Source of the DNA: an archaeon
Lineage (GTDB): Archaea; Nanobdellota; Nanobdellia; Woesearchaeales; UBA9642
Reading direction: 5' to 3'
Length of the DNA: 64,000 nt
Assembly: GCA_020057295.1 (NCBI GenBank)
Contig: JAGVGF010000005.1
Coordinates: 1-64,000 of the forward strand
Shown here: positions 38,787 through 47,899 of the stretch, piece after piece
Layout of the letters: every line of letters begins with the position of its first letter
Numbering within the stretch: the first letter of the stretch is position 1
The notes under the pieces: generated by a model
What the model was told of the DNA's origin: nothing
Database searches by the model: none
Seen by the model: the letters and a program-made list of their open reading frames with translations, nothing else
Program-made: the position numbers and the translations under genes

Positions 38787-39476
38787 TTATAAGTTCATTT
38801 TTAATAAAGGATTTTCCTTACCGATTACTAGTGCATATTCTTTACTAGTCTCGAATTTTTCGTCCTTTGCTTTAACAATCATCGAGTCTTTCTTGATTTC
38901 TTCTATCTTTCCGACTTTTCCTATGTGTTTACCTTGATACAATACTACTATTGCACCTTTTTCGAATGCTAAATGTTCTTTAACAATCTGATCAGGAAGA
39001 GTTAATAATAATGAATCCTTGACTTTGTAGTGATGTTTATCGAATAAAACGTTTCTTCCATCAAGTAAATTTAGTTGTACTTTTCCTTTAACAAATGTCT
39101 TACCAACTATTTTTACAAGTTTTAACAATGATTCCTCTTTAGTTATTGTTGCTAATTTTAATATTCCATCAGTATCAATTATTAATCTGTAATATGTTCC
39201 TAATTTTGGGAATGATACTACATCAGTGAAACATACTGGATATTTGTACGAGTCAACTTTTTTGCCGTTAACAAGTATCTCTTCACTTAATACTAAATGT
39301 TTAACTTCTTTGATTGTGCTTGCTAATTTTAATTCATATTTTAATATGTTCGATAATGGTAGTGTTAAATTCTTTGACATACCACCAGGATTGCTTCTCG
39401 TAATGAAAGTTATTCCTCTACGTTGAATCTTCCAAGTTTTTGGTGCGTTTAATCGAAATAAATGTCTTTTAACCAT
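38787..39476 (-). CDS. rps4e: Ribosomal protein eS4
   Basis: HLFRLNAPKTWKIQRRGITFITRSNPGG; GRNVLFDKHHYKVKDSLLLTLP. Confidence 0.95.
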   Translation of the reverse strand: MVKRHLFRLNAPKTWKIQRRGITFITRSNPGGMSKNLTLPLSNILKYELKLASTIKEVKHLVLSEEILVNGKKVDSYKYPVCFTDVVSFPKLGTYYRLIIDTDGILKLATITKEESLLKLVKIVGKTFVKGKVQLNLLDGRNVLFDKHHYKVKDSLLLTLPDQIVKEHLAFEKGAIVVLYQGKHIGKVGKIEEIKKDSMIVKAKDEKFETSKEYALVIGKENPLLKMNL

Positions 39477-39487
39477 TTTAATACTCC

Positions 39488-39982
39488 TTATTTAGTGACC
39501 TTTTTAGCAGGTTTCTTTTCAACAGTGTCTTTTGATTCTGTCTTAACCTTTGCTACTTTTGGTGCAACAGGTTTTGATTCTGATTTTACTTTAACAACTT
39601 TTTCAGTAGTTGTTTTCTTTTCAGGCATTCTCTTCTTATCATCAAGATTTAATTCAACAAGTAAAAGATTTGATGGATCAATAGGATATCTTGCTTTTGA
39701 ACCGTCTCTTTTAACATGCTCTATCTTTGAAATGTAAACTTTTAAGTGCTTCATATTTACTTCTTCAATTTTTCCTTCTTGTCTCTTGAATTGTCCACGC
39801 ATTATCCTGACCTTATCTCCTGTTCTTACTCTTAATGCTCTTATACCATATTTTGTTCGTAATTCTTTTGATAAATGTACATTCATGAAATTTCCTCTTA
39901 AATGTAGAGGAGCATTGAATCTAAATTTCCTTTGCTTGTTTGGTTTCTTGCTTGATACCCAATTTGGTGAAAATGTTTTCAT
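39488..39982 (-). CDS. rpl24: Ribosomal protein uL24 with Lys-rich tail
   Basis: RKFRFNAPLHLRGNFMNVHLSKELRTKYGIRALRVRTGDKVRIMRGQFK. Confidence 0.95.
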   Translation of the reverse strand: MKTFSPNWVSSKKPNKQRKFRFNAPLHLRGNFMNVHLSKELRTKYGIRALRVRTGDKVRIMRGQFKRQEGKIEEVNMKHLKVYISKIEHVKRDGSKARYPIDPSNLLLVELNLDDKKRMPEKKTTTEKVVKVKSESKPVAPKVAKVKTESKDTVEKKPAKKVTK

Positions 39983-40021
39983 GTTATACCTTGTGTTTTA
40001 CTTTTATTTTTTGAATGTTAT

Positions 40022-40423
40022 TTATACAATCATACTCGCAATCTTTGCAACTGCTGGCCATCTGTCAGCAACTTCTTTTGCAATTGGTCCTTTGAATATT
40101 GTTCCTTTAGGATTTCCTTTTTCATCTTTTAATACAACAACTGCGTTGTCTTCGAATTTGATTCTCATGCCATTGCTTCTTCTGTATTCTTTCTTTTGTC
40201 TTACAACAATAGCGTATACGACTTGTTTTCTCATCTCAGGTTTACCACGCTTTACAGCAGCCATTACTAAATCTCCCACGCCTGCTCCTGGCTTTTGACC
40301 CTTGACAGTTTTATGACCAAATACAGCAAATATTCTTACAATCTTTGCACCACTATTATCACAACTATTTACTTCTGAACCTACTGGTAAAGATTTTACA
40401 ATGTTTGCTTTTAATCCTTTCAT
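40022..40423 (-). CDS. rpl14: Ribosomal protein uL14
   Basis: LPVGSEVNSCDNSGAKIVRIFAV; GDLVMAAVKRGKPEMRKQVVYAIVVRQKKEYRR. Confidence 0.96.
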   Translation of the reverse strand: MKGLKANIVKSLPVGSEVNSCDNSGAKIVRIFAVFGHKTVKGQKPGAGVGDLVMAAVKRGKPEMRKQVVYAIVVRQKKEYRRSNGMRIKFEDNAVVVLKDEKGNPKGTIFKGPIAKEVADRWPAVAKIASMIV

Positions 40424-40439
40424 TTTTAATCACTCAATT

Positions 40440-40793
40440 TTAATTAGTATATTTTTTTACTATTTCAATAACTACGAAATTTTTAGTCTTTGATAAAGGT
40501 CTTGTTTCTGCAATTCTTACAGTGTCTCCTTCTTTTGCATCAATACTTTCTGGATTGTGAGCTTTGACTCGTGTTCTTCTCATTTCGAATCTTTCGTATT
40601 TCTTAACGAATTTTCTACGAGGCCACTCTACTGTAACAGTTTTCTGCATTTTTGCACTCTTAACTACGCCAGTGAATATTCTACCACGTACTTTGACCAT
40701 TCCATGGAATGGATCCTTAGGATCTACACTCTTAGGTGTCTTTTCAGGCTTCTTTGTTTCGATGCCTATATTTTTTATTTCAGTTTTTGCCAT
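40440..40793 (-). CDS. rps17: Ribosomal protein uS17
   Basis: VRGRIFTGVVKSAKMQKTVTVEWPRRKFVKKYERFEMRRTRVKAHNP. Confidence 0.96.
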   Translation of the reverse strand: MAKTEIKNIGIETKKPEKTPKSVDPKDPFHGMVKVRGRIFTGVVKSAKMQKTVTVEWPRRKFVKKYERFEMRRTRVKAHNPESIDAKEGDTVRIAETRPLSKTKNFVVIEIVKKYTN

Positions 40794-40802
40794 TTTTGAC
40801 CT

Positions 40803-41066
40803 TTAATCTTTTAATTTTGATTTTATTCTATCTTCAGGTTTCTTCGCAATCTTGTTTCCATCGACTAAGAGGTTTCCGATTTTGAATACGTTGCCTTTTT
40901 TGAATATTATTTTGAATTCTTTGAAATTTTTCTTGTTCACTAAAATTTTTAGCGAATCACGAGTTTCATCAACAATTTTTCCAGTTAAACCTTCAAGTTG
41001 CCGACTATTGGAACGTACTATTTCAACTTGTTCGCCGATGAATTCATCTCGTATAGTCTTTATCAT
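40803..41066 (-). CDS. rnp1: Ribonuclease P protein component 1 (Rpp29/Pop4)
   Basis: DEFIGEQVEIVRSNSRQLEGLTGKIVDETRDSLKI; canonical position between SUI1 and uS17. Confidence 0.9.
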   Translation of the reverse strand: MIKTIRDEFIGEQVEIVRSNSRQLEGLTGKIVDETRDSLKILVNKKNFKEFKIIFKKGNVFKIGNLLVDGNKIAKKPEDRIKSKLKD

Positions 41067-41092
41067 ATTGTTTTTTTGCCAAACAGTTTTTT

Positions 41093-41407
41093 TTACTTAT
41101 TTTTTAATTCAATAGTTTCAGGTGCAAAGCCAATTTCTATAAGTGCTTCTTGAACTTTCGTTATATGATTTCCCTGCAGTTCAACATATCCGTCTTTTGC
41201 AGTTCCGCCACATGCGAATTTATTCTTTAACTTCTTTGCTACATCTTTGATATCGATTTCGTTAGTATCGATACCCTCGATCATTGTGTACTGTTTTCCG
41301 AATTTCTTCTTCACTAACTTGACAACAATCTTTTGGCTCTCCCTAGCTATTTGCTCACAAACACATAACTCTTTTGGCAAACCACAAACGTTGCATATAT
41401 TAGTCAT
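41093..41407 (-). CDS. Translation initiation factor eIF-1/SUI1
   Basis: CNVCGLPKELCVCEQIARE; VKKKFGKQYTMIEGID; LKNKFACGGTAKDGYVELQGNHITKVQEALIEIGF. Confidence 0.95.
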   Translation of the reverse strand: MTNICNVCGLPKELCVCEQIARESQKIVVKLVKKKFGKQYTMIEGIDTNEIDIKDVAKKLKNKFACGGTAKDGYVELQGNHITKVQEALIEIGFAPETIELKNK

Positions 41408-41458
41408 TTTTGTTTTTTATTTTTTTGAATATTATTTTTATTATTTATCTACAAGAGT

Positions 41459-41692
41459 TTACAAGCTCTTATAATTCTTTGTACGTAATTCCTTGACCTT
41501 CTTTTCAAAATTTTGTTGCTTTAATGTTTCTACTTTTGCTACTGTTCTCTTAATATCACGTATCTGTTTAGTATTCTTTGGTGTTGTTCCTACAGCGATT
41601 TGAGCGTTTAGTTTCATTAATTCTGTTCTTAATTCAACTATCTTTTTCTCAAGTTCTTCTTTAGGCATCTTTTTTATATCGTTGAATTTCAT
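41459..41692 (-). CDS. rpl29: Ribosomal protein uL29
   Basis: KMPKEELEKKIVELRTELMKLNAQIAVGTTPKNTKQIRDIKRTVA; start may be 41701. Confidence 0.93.
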   Translation of the reverse strand: MKFNDIKKMPKEELEKKIVELRTELMKLNAQIAVGTTPKNTKQIRDIKRTVAKVETLKQQNFEKKVKELRTKNYKSL

Positions 41693-41701
41693 TAGTATCA
41701 C

Positions 41702-42502
41702 TTATTCTTTTTTCTCTTCATCTTTTGATTCTGACTTTTTAACAGGTTTCTTCTTAGCTGCAGGCTTTTTCTCAGCAGCATCTTTTGATTCTGACTTTTT
41801 AACAGGTTTCTTCTTAGCTGCAGGCTTTTTCTCAGCAGCATCTTTTGATACTGTGTCTGCAGTTAATGTTTCTACTTTTCCTGTAGTCATGTCCTGTAAT
41901 TTTGCTTGATCAATAAATATGATGTCGTCAGGCATTTTTGTTGTTGATGGCATTATTCTTACTTGTACACCAACTAGTCCTGTCTTTAATTTTGCTGAAT
42001 TGTATGCTGTATCTACACCTGATACTGCTATGTCTCCTGATTTTTTTAAGTATCCTAAGTAGAATCTCCATTTCTTAGCTCTACTGCTTGGAATCTTTCC
42101 TGAAATTAATATTTCTACACCACGTGCACCATTAGACATTACATCTGTAATTGCCTTATGTCCTATTCCTTTGAATCTTGCAGTGCCGAATCTTTCTAAT
42201 GAATTTGCAATACCTTCTGCAACAATACTTGCATCAGCCATCGGATTTTCTTCCTCTAATAATTCTATTTGAGGATTTTCTAATTTGAATCTCTCTTTTA
42301 ATTCTCTTGTTAATTTAGTAATGTTTGAACCTGATTTTCCTACTATTAATCCTGGTCTGCTTGAACAGATTATTATCTTCTCGCCAAGTGGCGTTCTTTG
42401 AACTCTTATATAACTTAATCCTGCTTTTCCTAATACACTTCGTAAGTATTCTTCTATTTGATATTCTTTAAGATTTTCTGCGACGAATTTTCTTTCTATC
42501 AT
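41702..42502 (-). CDS. rps3: Ribosomal protein uS3 with repetitive Lys/Ala-rich tail
   Basis: GKAGLSYIRVQRTPLGEKIIICSSRPGLIVGKSGSNITKLTRELKERF. Confidence 0.96.
   Translation of the reverse strand: MIERKFVAENLKEYQIEEYLRSVLGKAGLSYIRVQRTPLGEKIIICSSRPGLIVGKSGSNITKLTRELKERFKLENPQIELLEEENPMADASIVAEGIANSLERFGTARFKGIGHKAITDVMSNGARGVEILISGKIPSSRAKKWRFYLGYLKKSGDIAVSGVDTAYNSAKLKTGLVGVQVRIMPSTTKMPDDIIFIDQAKLQDMTTGKVETLTADTVSKDAAEKKPAAKKKPVKKSESKDAAEKKPAAKKKPVKKSESKDEEKKE
41721..41849. repeat. Perfect 60-bp tandem duplication (two units plus a 9-bp partial) inside rps3
   Basis: 41721-41780 and 41781-41840 identical on reading. Confidence 0.95.
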
Positions 42503-42503
42503 T

Positions 42504-43037
42504 TTAATTGTCCTTCTTTACTGTCTTCTTAACAGTCTTTGTTTCTTTAGTAGTATCTTTTGTCCTAGCTGCGTTTTTTGATGCTGCTAGTCCTTTTACT
42601 TCTTTTAATACTACTTCTATATGTGAATTTTTGAATATGCTTCTCTTCTTTCTACCATAATGCCAATTCTTTGGTCCTATTTGCATTGCGATATGTACAA
42701 CTTTTAAATCTGAACTGTTGAATCCTTTATTTTTTGCATTTGCTTCTGCTGATTTTATTACAGCTAATATTGCCTTACATGCTTTTGGATAATATCTTCC
42801 AGCACTCATTCCAGATTTATGACCTACACCATTACTAAATCTTACTATTGGTACTGGTCTTATAAAATCTATGGATTGTTGTAATAACATTTTAGCTTGA
42901 TTTACTGGTCTTCCACGAACATAATTACATATTTCTGTTGACTCTTTTGGTGAAATATCTAAATTTCTACCAACTGCCTTTACAGTGTTTTCTTCGCTTT
43001 TTTGGTACGAGTAATTGTGTTCTGCCATTTTAATCAT
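42504..43037 (-). CDS. rpl22: Ribosomal protein uL22
   Basis: AVGRNLDISPKESTEICNYVRGRPVNQAKMLLQ; LKVVHIAMQIGPK. Confidence 0.95.
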   Translation of the reverse strand: MIKMAEHNYSYQKSEENTVKAVGRNLDISPKESTEICNYVRGRPVNQAKMLLQQSIDFIRPVPIVRFSNGVGHKSGMSAGRYYPKACKAILAVIKSAEANAKNKGFNSSDLKVVHIAMQIGPKNWHYGRKKRSIFKNSHIEVVLKEVKGLAASKNAARTKDTTKETKTVKKTVKKDN

Positions 43038-43047
43038 TAATTATTAT

Positions 43048-43428
43048 TTATTTGACCGATAAGTTGCTGGATGATTTTGTTGCTCCAACTCCTGGTGCAT
43101 TGTGTTGAACCTTTCTTCGTGTTTGTGACAACTCACCGAAGAAGCATCCTATCATATCTTCTTGAATTATTACTGGGAAAAATTCTTTACCATTATGAAC
43201 TTTTATTGTTTTACCGACGAATTGTGGTAATACAATCATGTCTCTAACATGTGTTTCTATTGAATCTAATTTTGATAGTTTCTTCATTACTTTTTTCTTA
43301 CCTTCGTCAAATCCTCTACTTATGGATCTTCGTTGTCTTGCTGGTAATAATTCTGCAAATTCTGTCAAAGTCATATTTTGTAATTCTTCTAAGCTTTTTC
43401 CTCTGTAAGTAAATAATTTTTTAGCCAT
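43048..43428 (-). CDS. rps19: Ribosomal protein uS19
   Basis: FAELLPARQRRSISRG; MIVLPQFVGKTIKVHNGKEFFPVIIQEDMIGCFFGELSQTR. Confidence 0.95.
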   Translation of the reverse strand: MAKKLFTYRGKSLEELQNMTLTEFAELLPARQRRSISRGFDEGKKKVMKKLSKLDSIETHVRDMIVLPQFVGKTIKVHNGKEFFPVIIQEDMIGCFFGELSQTRRKVQHNAPGVGATKSSSNLSVK

Positions 43429-43440
43429 TTTGTTTCAACC

Positions 43441-44178
43441 TTATCTTCTTGGAGCTTCTCTAATTATAGCTTTTGTTTTTGATTGACCTGTTCTCTTTGG
43501 TCTTATGTAACCGACATTTCTACCTGGTGGAGCGTTCTGTGGAGCTGGTCTTGCCTTACTCTTTCTTGAACTTCTCTTGTTACCAAATGGATGGTCGACT
43601 GCGTTTTGTGCTGATCCTGACATTTGTGGGAATCTCTTCTTTCTTGCATTTCTGTAATGAGCCATTGTACCTGCTTTTAAGAATGGTTTATCCTTTCTTC
43701 CAGCACCTGCTACAATTCCTAATGTTGCTCTGCAATTTAAATGGAATTCTTTGATTCTCTTTGATGGTAATAATACTGATATTGCCTTATCTGTCTTTGA
43801 AACTACTTTTCCAAATGTTCCTGTTGTTCTACAGTATTTACCGCCGTCTCCTGGCATTCCTTCAATATTAAATACTGTTGTACCTTCTGGAACATCTTTT
43901 AATTGTAATGTATTTCCTAATTCTAATTCTGCATCCGGACCGACTTTTAATATTTGTCCTGTTCTTATTCCTTCTGGTGCAATCATTAAACCTGATGTGC
44001 CGTCATTATATTTTACTGATAATAATGGTGCTAGATGTCCTTGAGATTTAACTACATCTAATACTTCAGCACTAGTTACGCCATATTTTACTTTTGCTTC
44101 TCCTAAGTATCTGAAACTTGGAGCTGTAAAACTAGGTCCGCCTTTTCCACGTGCCTGTTGTGTTAAATTCTTACCCAT
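43441..44178 (-). CDS. rpl2: Ribosomal protein uL2
   Basis: VVAGAGRKDKPF-like GIVAGAGRKDKPFLKAGTMAH; NAVDHPFGNKRSSRKSKA; GRNVGYIRPKRTG. Confidence 0.96.
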   Translation of the reverse strand: MGKNLTQQARGKGGPSFTAPSFRYLGEAKVKYGVTSAEVLDVVKSQGHLAPLLSVKYNDGTSGLMIAPEGIRTGQILKVGPDAELELGNTLQLKDVPEGTTVFNIEGMPGDGGKYCRTTGTFGKVVSKTDKAISVLLPSKRIKEFHLNCRATLGIVAGAGRKDKPFLKAGTMAHYRNARKKRFPQMSGSAQNAVDHPFGNKRSSRKSKARPAPQNAPPGRNVGYIRPKRTGQSKTKAIIREAPRR

Positions 44179-44188
44179 TTGATTTACC

Positions 44189-44440
44189 TTATATTAATCC
44201 TAATTTTGTTGCGATGTCAATTGCTGGTGTTTCGTTACTGAACTTGACGTATGCTCTTTTCTTTGCATCTGGTCCGATTCTTGTTGTAACGCCAACGACT
44301 TTAACTTTGAAAAATGATTCAATCTCGCTCTTTATTGCTTGCTTTGTTGCTTTCTTATCTACTTCGAATATCAACTTATTTTCTGATTCCATTAACTTAA
44401 TGGACTTTTCTGTTGATAATGGATTTTTTACAACTTGCAT
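44189..44440 (-). CDS. rpl23: Ribosomal protein uL23
   Basis: VVKNPLSTEKSIKLMESENKLIFEVDKKATKQAIKSEIESFFKVKV. Confidence 0.95.
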   Translation of the reverse strand: MQVVKNPLSTEKSIKLMESENKLIFEVDKKATKQAIKSEIESFFKVKVVGVTTRIGPDAKKRAYVKFSNETPAIDIATKLGLI

Positions 44441-44475
44441 TTTTTCCTCAATGATTTTGATTTTTTCGTTTTTTA

Positions 44476-44534
44476 GATGAACTCACGTTTTCGTGACGTT
44501 CATCACTTTTTACGAGATTTTTTGTAAAAATCTC
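44476..44534 (-). promoter_or_regulatory. Two tandem stem-loops between uL4 and uL23
   Basis: GAGATTTTT-ACA-AAAAATCTC directly after the uL4 stop and GATGAACGTCACG-AAAA-CGTGAGTTCATC 9 nt further on. Confidence 0.6.
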
Positions 44535-45337
44535 TAATACTTGAATGATTTTGCTATTTCGTCTATTGCGCCTTCAGTGTATAATGTTAAACGTCCAATT
44601 GAACATCCTGGTGCTAATAATTCTGCACTTAGATGTGTTGGTGTTACAATGTCTACTCCTGAAATGTTTGCTGCTGCACTGTTTAATGCACATTTTTTTG
44701 ATACAACAAATAATACTGATTTTTTAACTTTGTATGGTCTGCCCCTATTCTTTCCAAGGCCTGCTCTATGAATTTTTTCTTTTGTTCTGTCTAATTCTGC
44801 TTTGAATCCTAAGTCGTGTAATAATGTTATTACATCTTTAGTTTTATCTATTGATTCAACATCATTTGATAGTATGAATGGGAATTCTTTTGGAAGTATA
44901 TGTCCTCTTGTTACTACTAAATCTTTAACCATTGTTGCAGCTAATGCTGAACATAATGCTTTCTTTCTCTCCTTAGTGTTTAATTTCTTAGACCAGATTC
45001 TGTCTGCTTTTGGAGGATGTGCTCTTCTTCCACCGACCGTATTTGGTGCTAATGCTCCAACCCAGTTGAATCTTGTTCCTCTCTTAGTCATTATTTTTCT
45101 AGGAGATCTTGCAATACCAATACCGTATGATCCTTTGTAGTCTCTTCTTCGTCTTGATAATTTTGCTGAAACCATCATTCCTGCATCTGGATTTGATCCG
45201 TATGGTTGTCTTGAATTTGCTTGTACAGTTAATACTGCTTTGTATATTAAATCAGGTCGAACTGTTTCACTAAATTGTGCTGGTAACTCTTTCTTTCCTG
45301 TTTCTTTTCCTTTTTTATCGAATATTGGTAATTTCAT
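44534..45337 (-). CDS. rpl4: Ribosomal protein uL4
   Basis: LPAQFSETVRPDLIYKAVLTVQANSRQPYGSNPDAGM; GTRFNWVGALAPNTVGGRRAHPPK. Confidence 0.95.
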   Translation of the reverse strand: MKLPIFDKKGKETGKKELPAQFSETVRPDLIYKAVLTVQANSRQPYGSNPDAGMMVSAKLSRRRRDYKGSYGIGIARSPRKIMTKRGTRFNWVGALAPNTVGGRRAHPPKADRIWSKKLNTKERKKALCSALAATMVKDLVVTRGHILPKEFPFILSNDVESIDKTKDVITLLHDLGFKAELDRTKEKIHRAGLGKNRGRPYKVKKSVLFVVSKKCALNSAAANISGVDIVTPTHLSAELLAPGCSIGRLTLYTEGAIDEIAKSFKY

Positions 45338-45344
45338 TTTGATT

Positions 45345-46322
45345 TTATTTTGCGTTTGTATTTATTTCTGATATTGTTGGCACTGTTTCTTGTGCTCTAT
45401 GTCTTAATGGTTTTGTGAATAGTATTGCTCTCTTTTGGGGACCAGCAACACTTCCTTTGATTATAATATATGTACTTTTTATTAATCCGTAATGTGGCCA
45501 TCCGCCTTTAGGATTTACATCTTCAGGTTTTGATCCTATCTTGAATATTTGTTTATTGTATTCTGTTCTTTGATGATAGCCCATTTGTCCTGGGTGAGCA
45601 ACTCTGTATAATACATGTCCTTGTCCGCTCCATGCGCCAAGTGTTCCTACTCTTCTAACTCCTTTCTCTGTCTTATGGTTCTTGAAGTGTACACCAAATC
45701 TTTTTACTGGACCTTGTAATCCTTTACCTTTAGTTACTGCATGTAAGTCTACAAATTCTCCTTCTTTGAAGAATGTTGAAACTGGTAATTCTTTATCGTG
45801 ATTTTCTCTAACAAATTTGATTTTATCTTCGACTTTTCCACTTAAACCGAGTTCGAATATTTCTGGTTTTTTCTTAGAAAGTCCTGCTAATCTTGGTTGT
45901 GTATAAACAAGTAATTTTACATCTGTATAATCTGCTGCATTTAATGCATCTATTTCAGAATTTCCTGTATGTGTTTTTGTAGGGACTATCTTTCTTGCTA
46001 AGTCCTTGTCTGTTTTGAATAATAATTCTTTAGAAACGCTCTTGCCCTTGTATGCTTGCTTGTATAATCTTACACCAGCAATTTTTATTGGTGGACATTC
46101 AACAACTGTTACTGGTGTTGCAATTTCTTCGCCTTTTGTAGTTGAAGTTTTTCTTGTATCGATGCCCATTAGTGTTGTCATGCCTACCTTGTAGCCCATG
46201 AATCCTAATAGAACATCTTTTGTTGGCTGAATCCATGATCTAACACGTGCATATTGTCTCTTAGCCTTTACTCTAGGCCAATACTGCATGCTTCCATGTC
46301 TTGGTGAATGAATTTTTGCCAT
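45345..46322 (-). CDS. rpl3: Ribosomal protein uL3
   Basis: HSPRHGSMQYWPRVKAKRQYARVRSW; GFMGYKVGMTTLMGID; GTLGAWSGQGHVLYRVAHPGQMGYHQRTEYNKQI. Confidence 0.96.
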   Translation of the reverse strand: MAKIHSPRHGSMQYWPRVKAKRQYARVRSWIQPTKDVLLGFMGYKVGMTTLMGIDTRKTSTTKGEEIATPVTVVECPPIKIAGVRLYKQAYKGKSVSKELLFKTDKDLARKIVPTKTHTGNSEIDALNAADYTDVKLLVYTQPRLAGLSKKKPEIFELGLSGKVEDKIKFVRENHDKELPVSTFFKEGEFVDLHAVTKGKGLQGPVKRFGVHFKNHKTEKGVRRVGTLGAWSGQGHVLYRVAHPGQMGYHQRTEYNKQIFKIGSKPEDVNPKGGWPHYGLIKSTYIIIKGSVAGPQKRAILFTKPLRHRAQETVPTISEINTNAK

Positions 46323-46379
46323 TTTGTTAAATTGACTTAAACATTATATAATCTACATAACTTAGACTACCCCGCCTAA

Positions 46380-46555
46380 AGTCATATTATCATATTATTG
46401 CGGCATTGTGGTTTGCTTTTCGCATCGACCAATGCAATAATTGAGCCTCTCCGTGAATATCCTCTAGAAACATAAGTTTCGGGACATCCTTTTCAGGCCT
46501 TTGAACAATTCGCTTGATTAAAAGCGAATCCACATCGACGAATCAACGTTATAGA
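46380..46555 (-). ncRNA. Candidate structured RNA or leader upstream of uL3
   Basis: TATA-like CTTTATAAATG at about 46572-46582; hairpin ATTCGCTT-TTAATC-AAGCGAAT (46508-46529); longer imperfect stem 46398-46437; second TATA-like element just before uL3. Confidence 0.4.
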
Positions 46556-46623
46556 TAATAGGAACTTTTATTCATTTATAAAGTTAATGGTAAACTTAGA
46601 AAGGGTAAAATGTTGAAAAAGAG

Positions 46624-47799
46624 TTAAGAATGAATTATTTTTTCTTTCAATAATATTCCTCTCTTCTTCCATTCATCAACAAATTCTGCTGGAGGAATAT
46701 GTTGTTCTATTGTTAGTACACCGTTTTCGACGATTAAATCTTTTGCCATCATCTGTGCTACAATCGCTGCGGAATATCCTGTTGTTCTCTGCATCGCAGT
46801 ATGTCCTGTTTGTTCATTTTGAAAATCCACCAGATCATATTCTGCGTGGTAATTACCTTTTTGTAATGTGACGCGAACTAAGAGTATGTCTGGTGATTCA
46901 TAACTAATCATACCATCAATCAAATTTTCCGTAATAGCTCTCGGAGTAGTTCTCGTCTTCCCTATTGTTTTTTCTATCTCGCTAAAAAATCCTGAATCTT
47001 TAAATGCCTTCATCAGTTCCCAATGTCCTTTGTAACGCAGGGTCTTATAATCTAGAGAAGTTATAATTCCTTCGTATGTTTTCCCTAATGTTGACGATCC
47101 TCCAGAAGTATATGCTGCTTCGAGTTCTAGCATACCATTCTTAAATCGTGCATCTTTAAATATTATTTTCTCAATGCCTTCGAGTGATTCTACAATAGTT
47201 AATTCTCCATTATGTAATATTTCTGTAGGTTCTATATATTCATTTAGTAATCCGTGAACAGAAAATACTTTCTTATACCCTAGCGGACCTTTAGGATGTT
47301 GAGGTAAGCCTCCTACTCTAATATGCACGCTCTCGGGCATACCTTTGCCTAATTCAATCATTTTTGCAATACCATATTGAACTATAGTGCTTACTGCACC
47401 TGGAGCAATACCACAATCTGGAATAATTTTTACGCCAACAGATTTTGCTTGATGATTTAATGCAAACTGTCTACTAACAACAGTGTTATTTCCACCAAGG
47501 TCACAAAAATGTGAGCCAGTACTTATGGCTGCCCTGGTTAGAATTTCGTTAAACTCATAACTTGCAGCGCCTATAGCAACATCCATATGCCTCATTAACT
47601 CATGCATTTCTTGATAGTTATTAGCATCTGCTACAATAGTGTGTAATCTTTTATCTTTTATTCTCTTAAAAGCTCCTAAGAGATTTTCTGAAGATTTATC
47701 AACAAGTTCAACTCTGAAGGTTTCTTTATCTTGTAATAAATCGTACGCTATTGCTTCACCCATCGAACCTGAACCAACAATAAGATAGTTATAAGACAT
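46624..47799 (-). CDS. Saccharopine dehydrogenase family oxidoreductase
   Basis: YLIVGSGSMGEAIAYDLLQ; SHFCDLGGNNTVV; KIIPDCGIAPGAVSTIVQYG. Confidence 0.88.
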   Translation of the reverse strand: MSYNYLIVGSGSMGEAIAYDLLQDKETFRVELVDKSSENLLGAFKRIKDKRLHTIVADANNYQEMHELMRHMDVAIGAASYEFNEILTRAAISTGSHFCDLGGNNTVVSRQFALNHQAKSVGVKIIPDCGIAPGAVSTIVQYGIAKMIELGKGMPESVHIRVGGLPQHPKGPLGYKKVFSVHGLLNEYIEPTEILHNGELTIVESLEGIEKIIFKDARFKNGMLELEAAYTSGGSSTLGKTYEGIITSLDYKTLRYKGHWELMKAFKDSGFFSEIEKTIGKTRTTPRAITENLIDGMISYESPDILLVRVTLQKGNYHAEYDLVDFQNEQTGHTAMQRTTGYSAAIVAQMMAKDLIVENGVLTIEQHIPPAEFVDEWKKRGILLKEKIIHS

Positions 47800-47899
47800 A
47801 TACTCTGGATAACTCTTTATTTTAAAAATATTATGTTATTACCTATCTTAGAATAGTTACAAATCAAGAGTTAACTATTTATTTTTTTATCTTAGAAAT

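Noticed and set aside
39786-40298. Plus-strand ORF of 170 aa over uL24/uL14
   Set aside because: Shadow of conserved ribosomal genes; same applies to the other plus-strand ORFs inside 33.5-46.3 kb.
46380-46555. SRP RNA, RNase P RNA or 5S rRNA
   Set aside because: Conserved motifs such as the SRP helix 8 GGAG/AGCAG element, RNase P CR-I/CR-V or the 5S core were not found by eye; left as unknown candidate.
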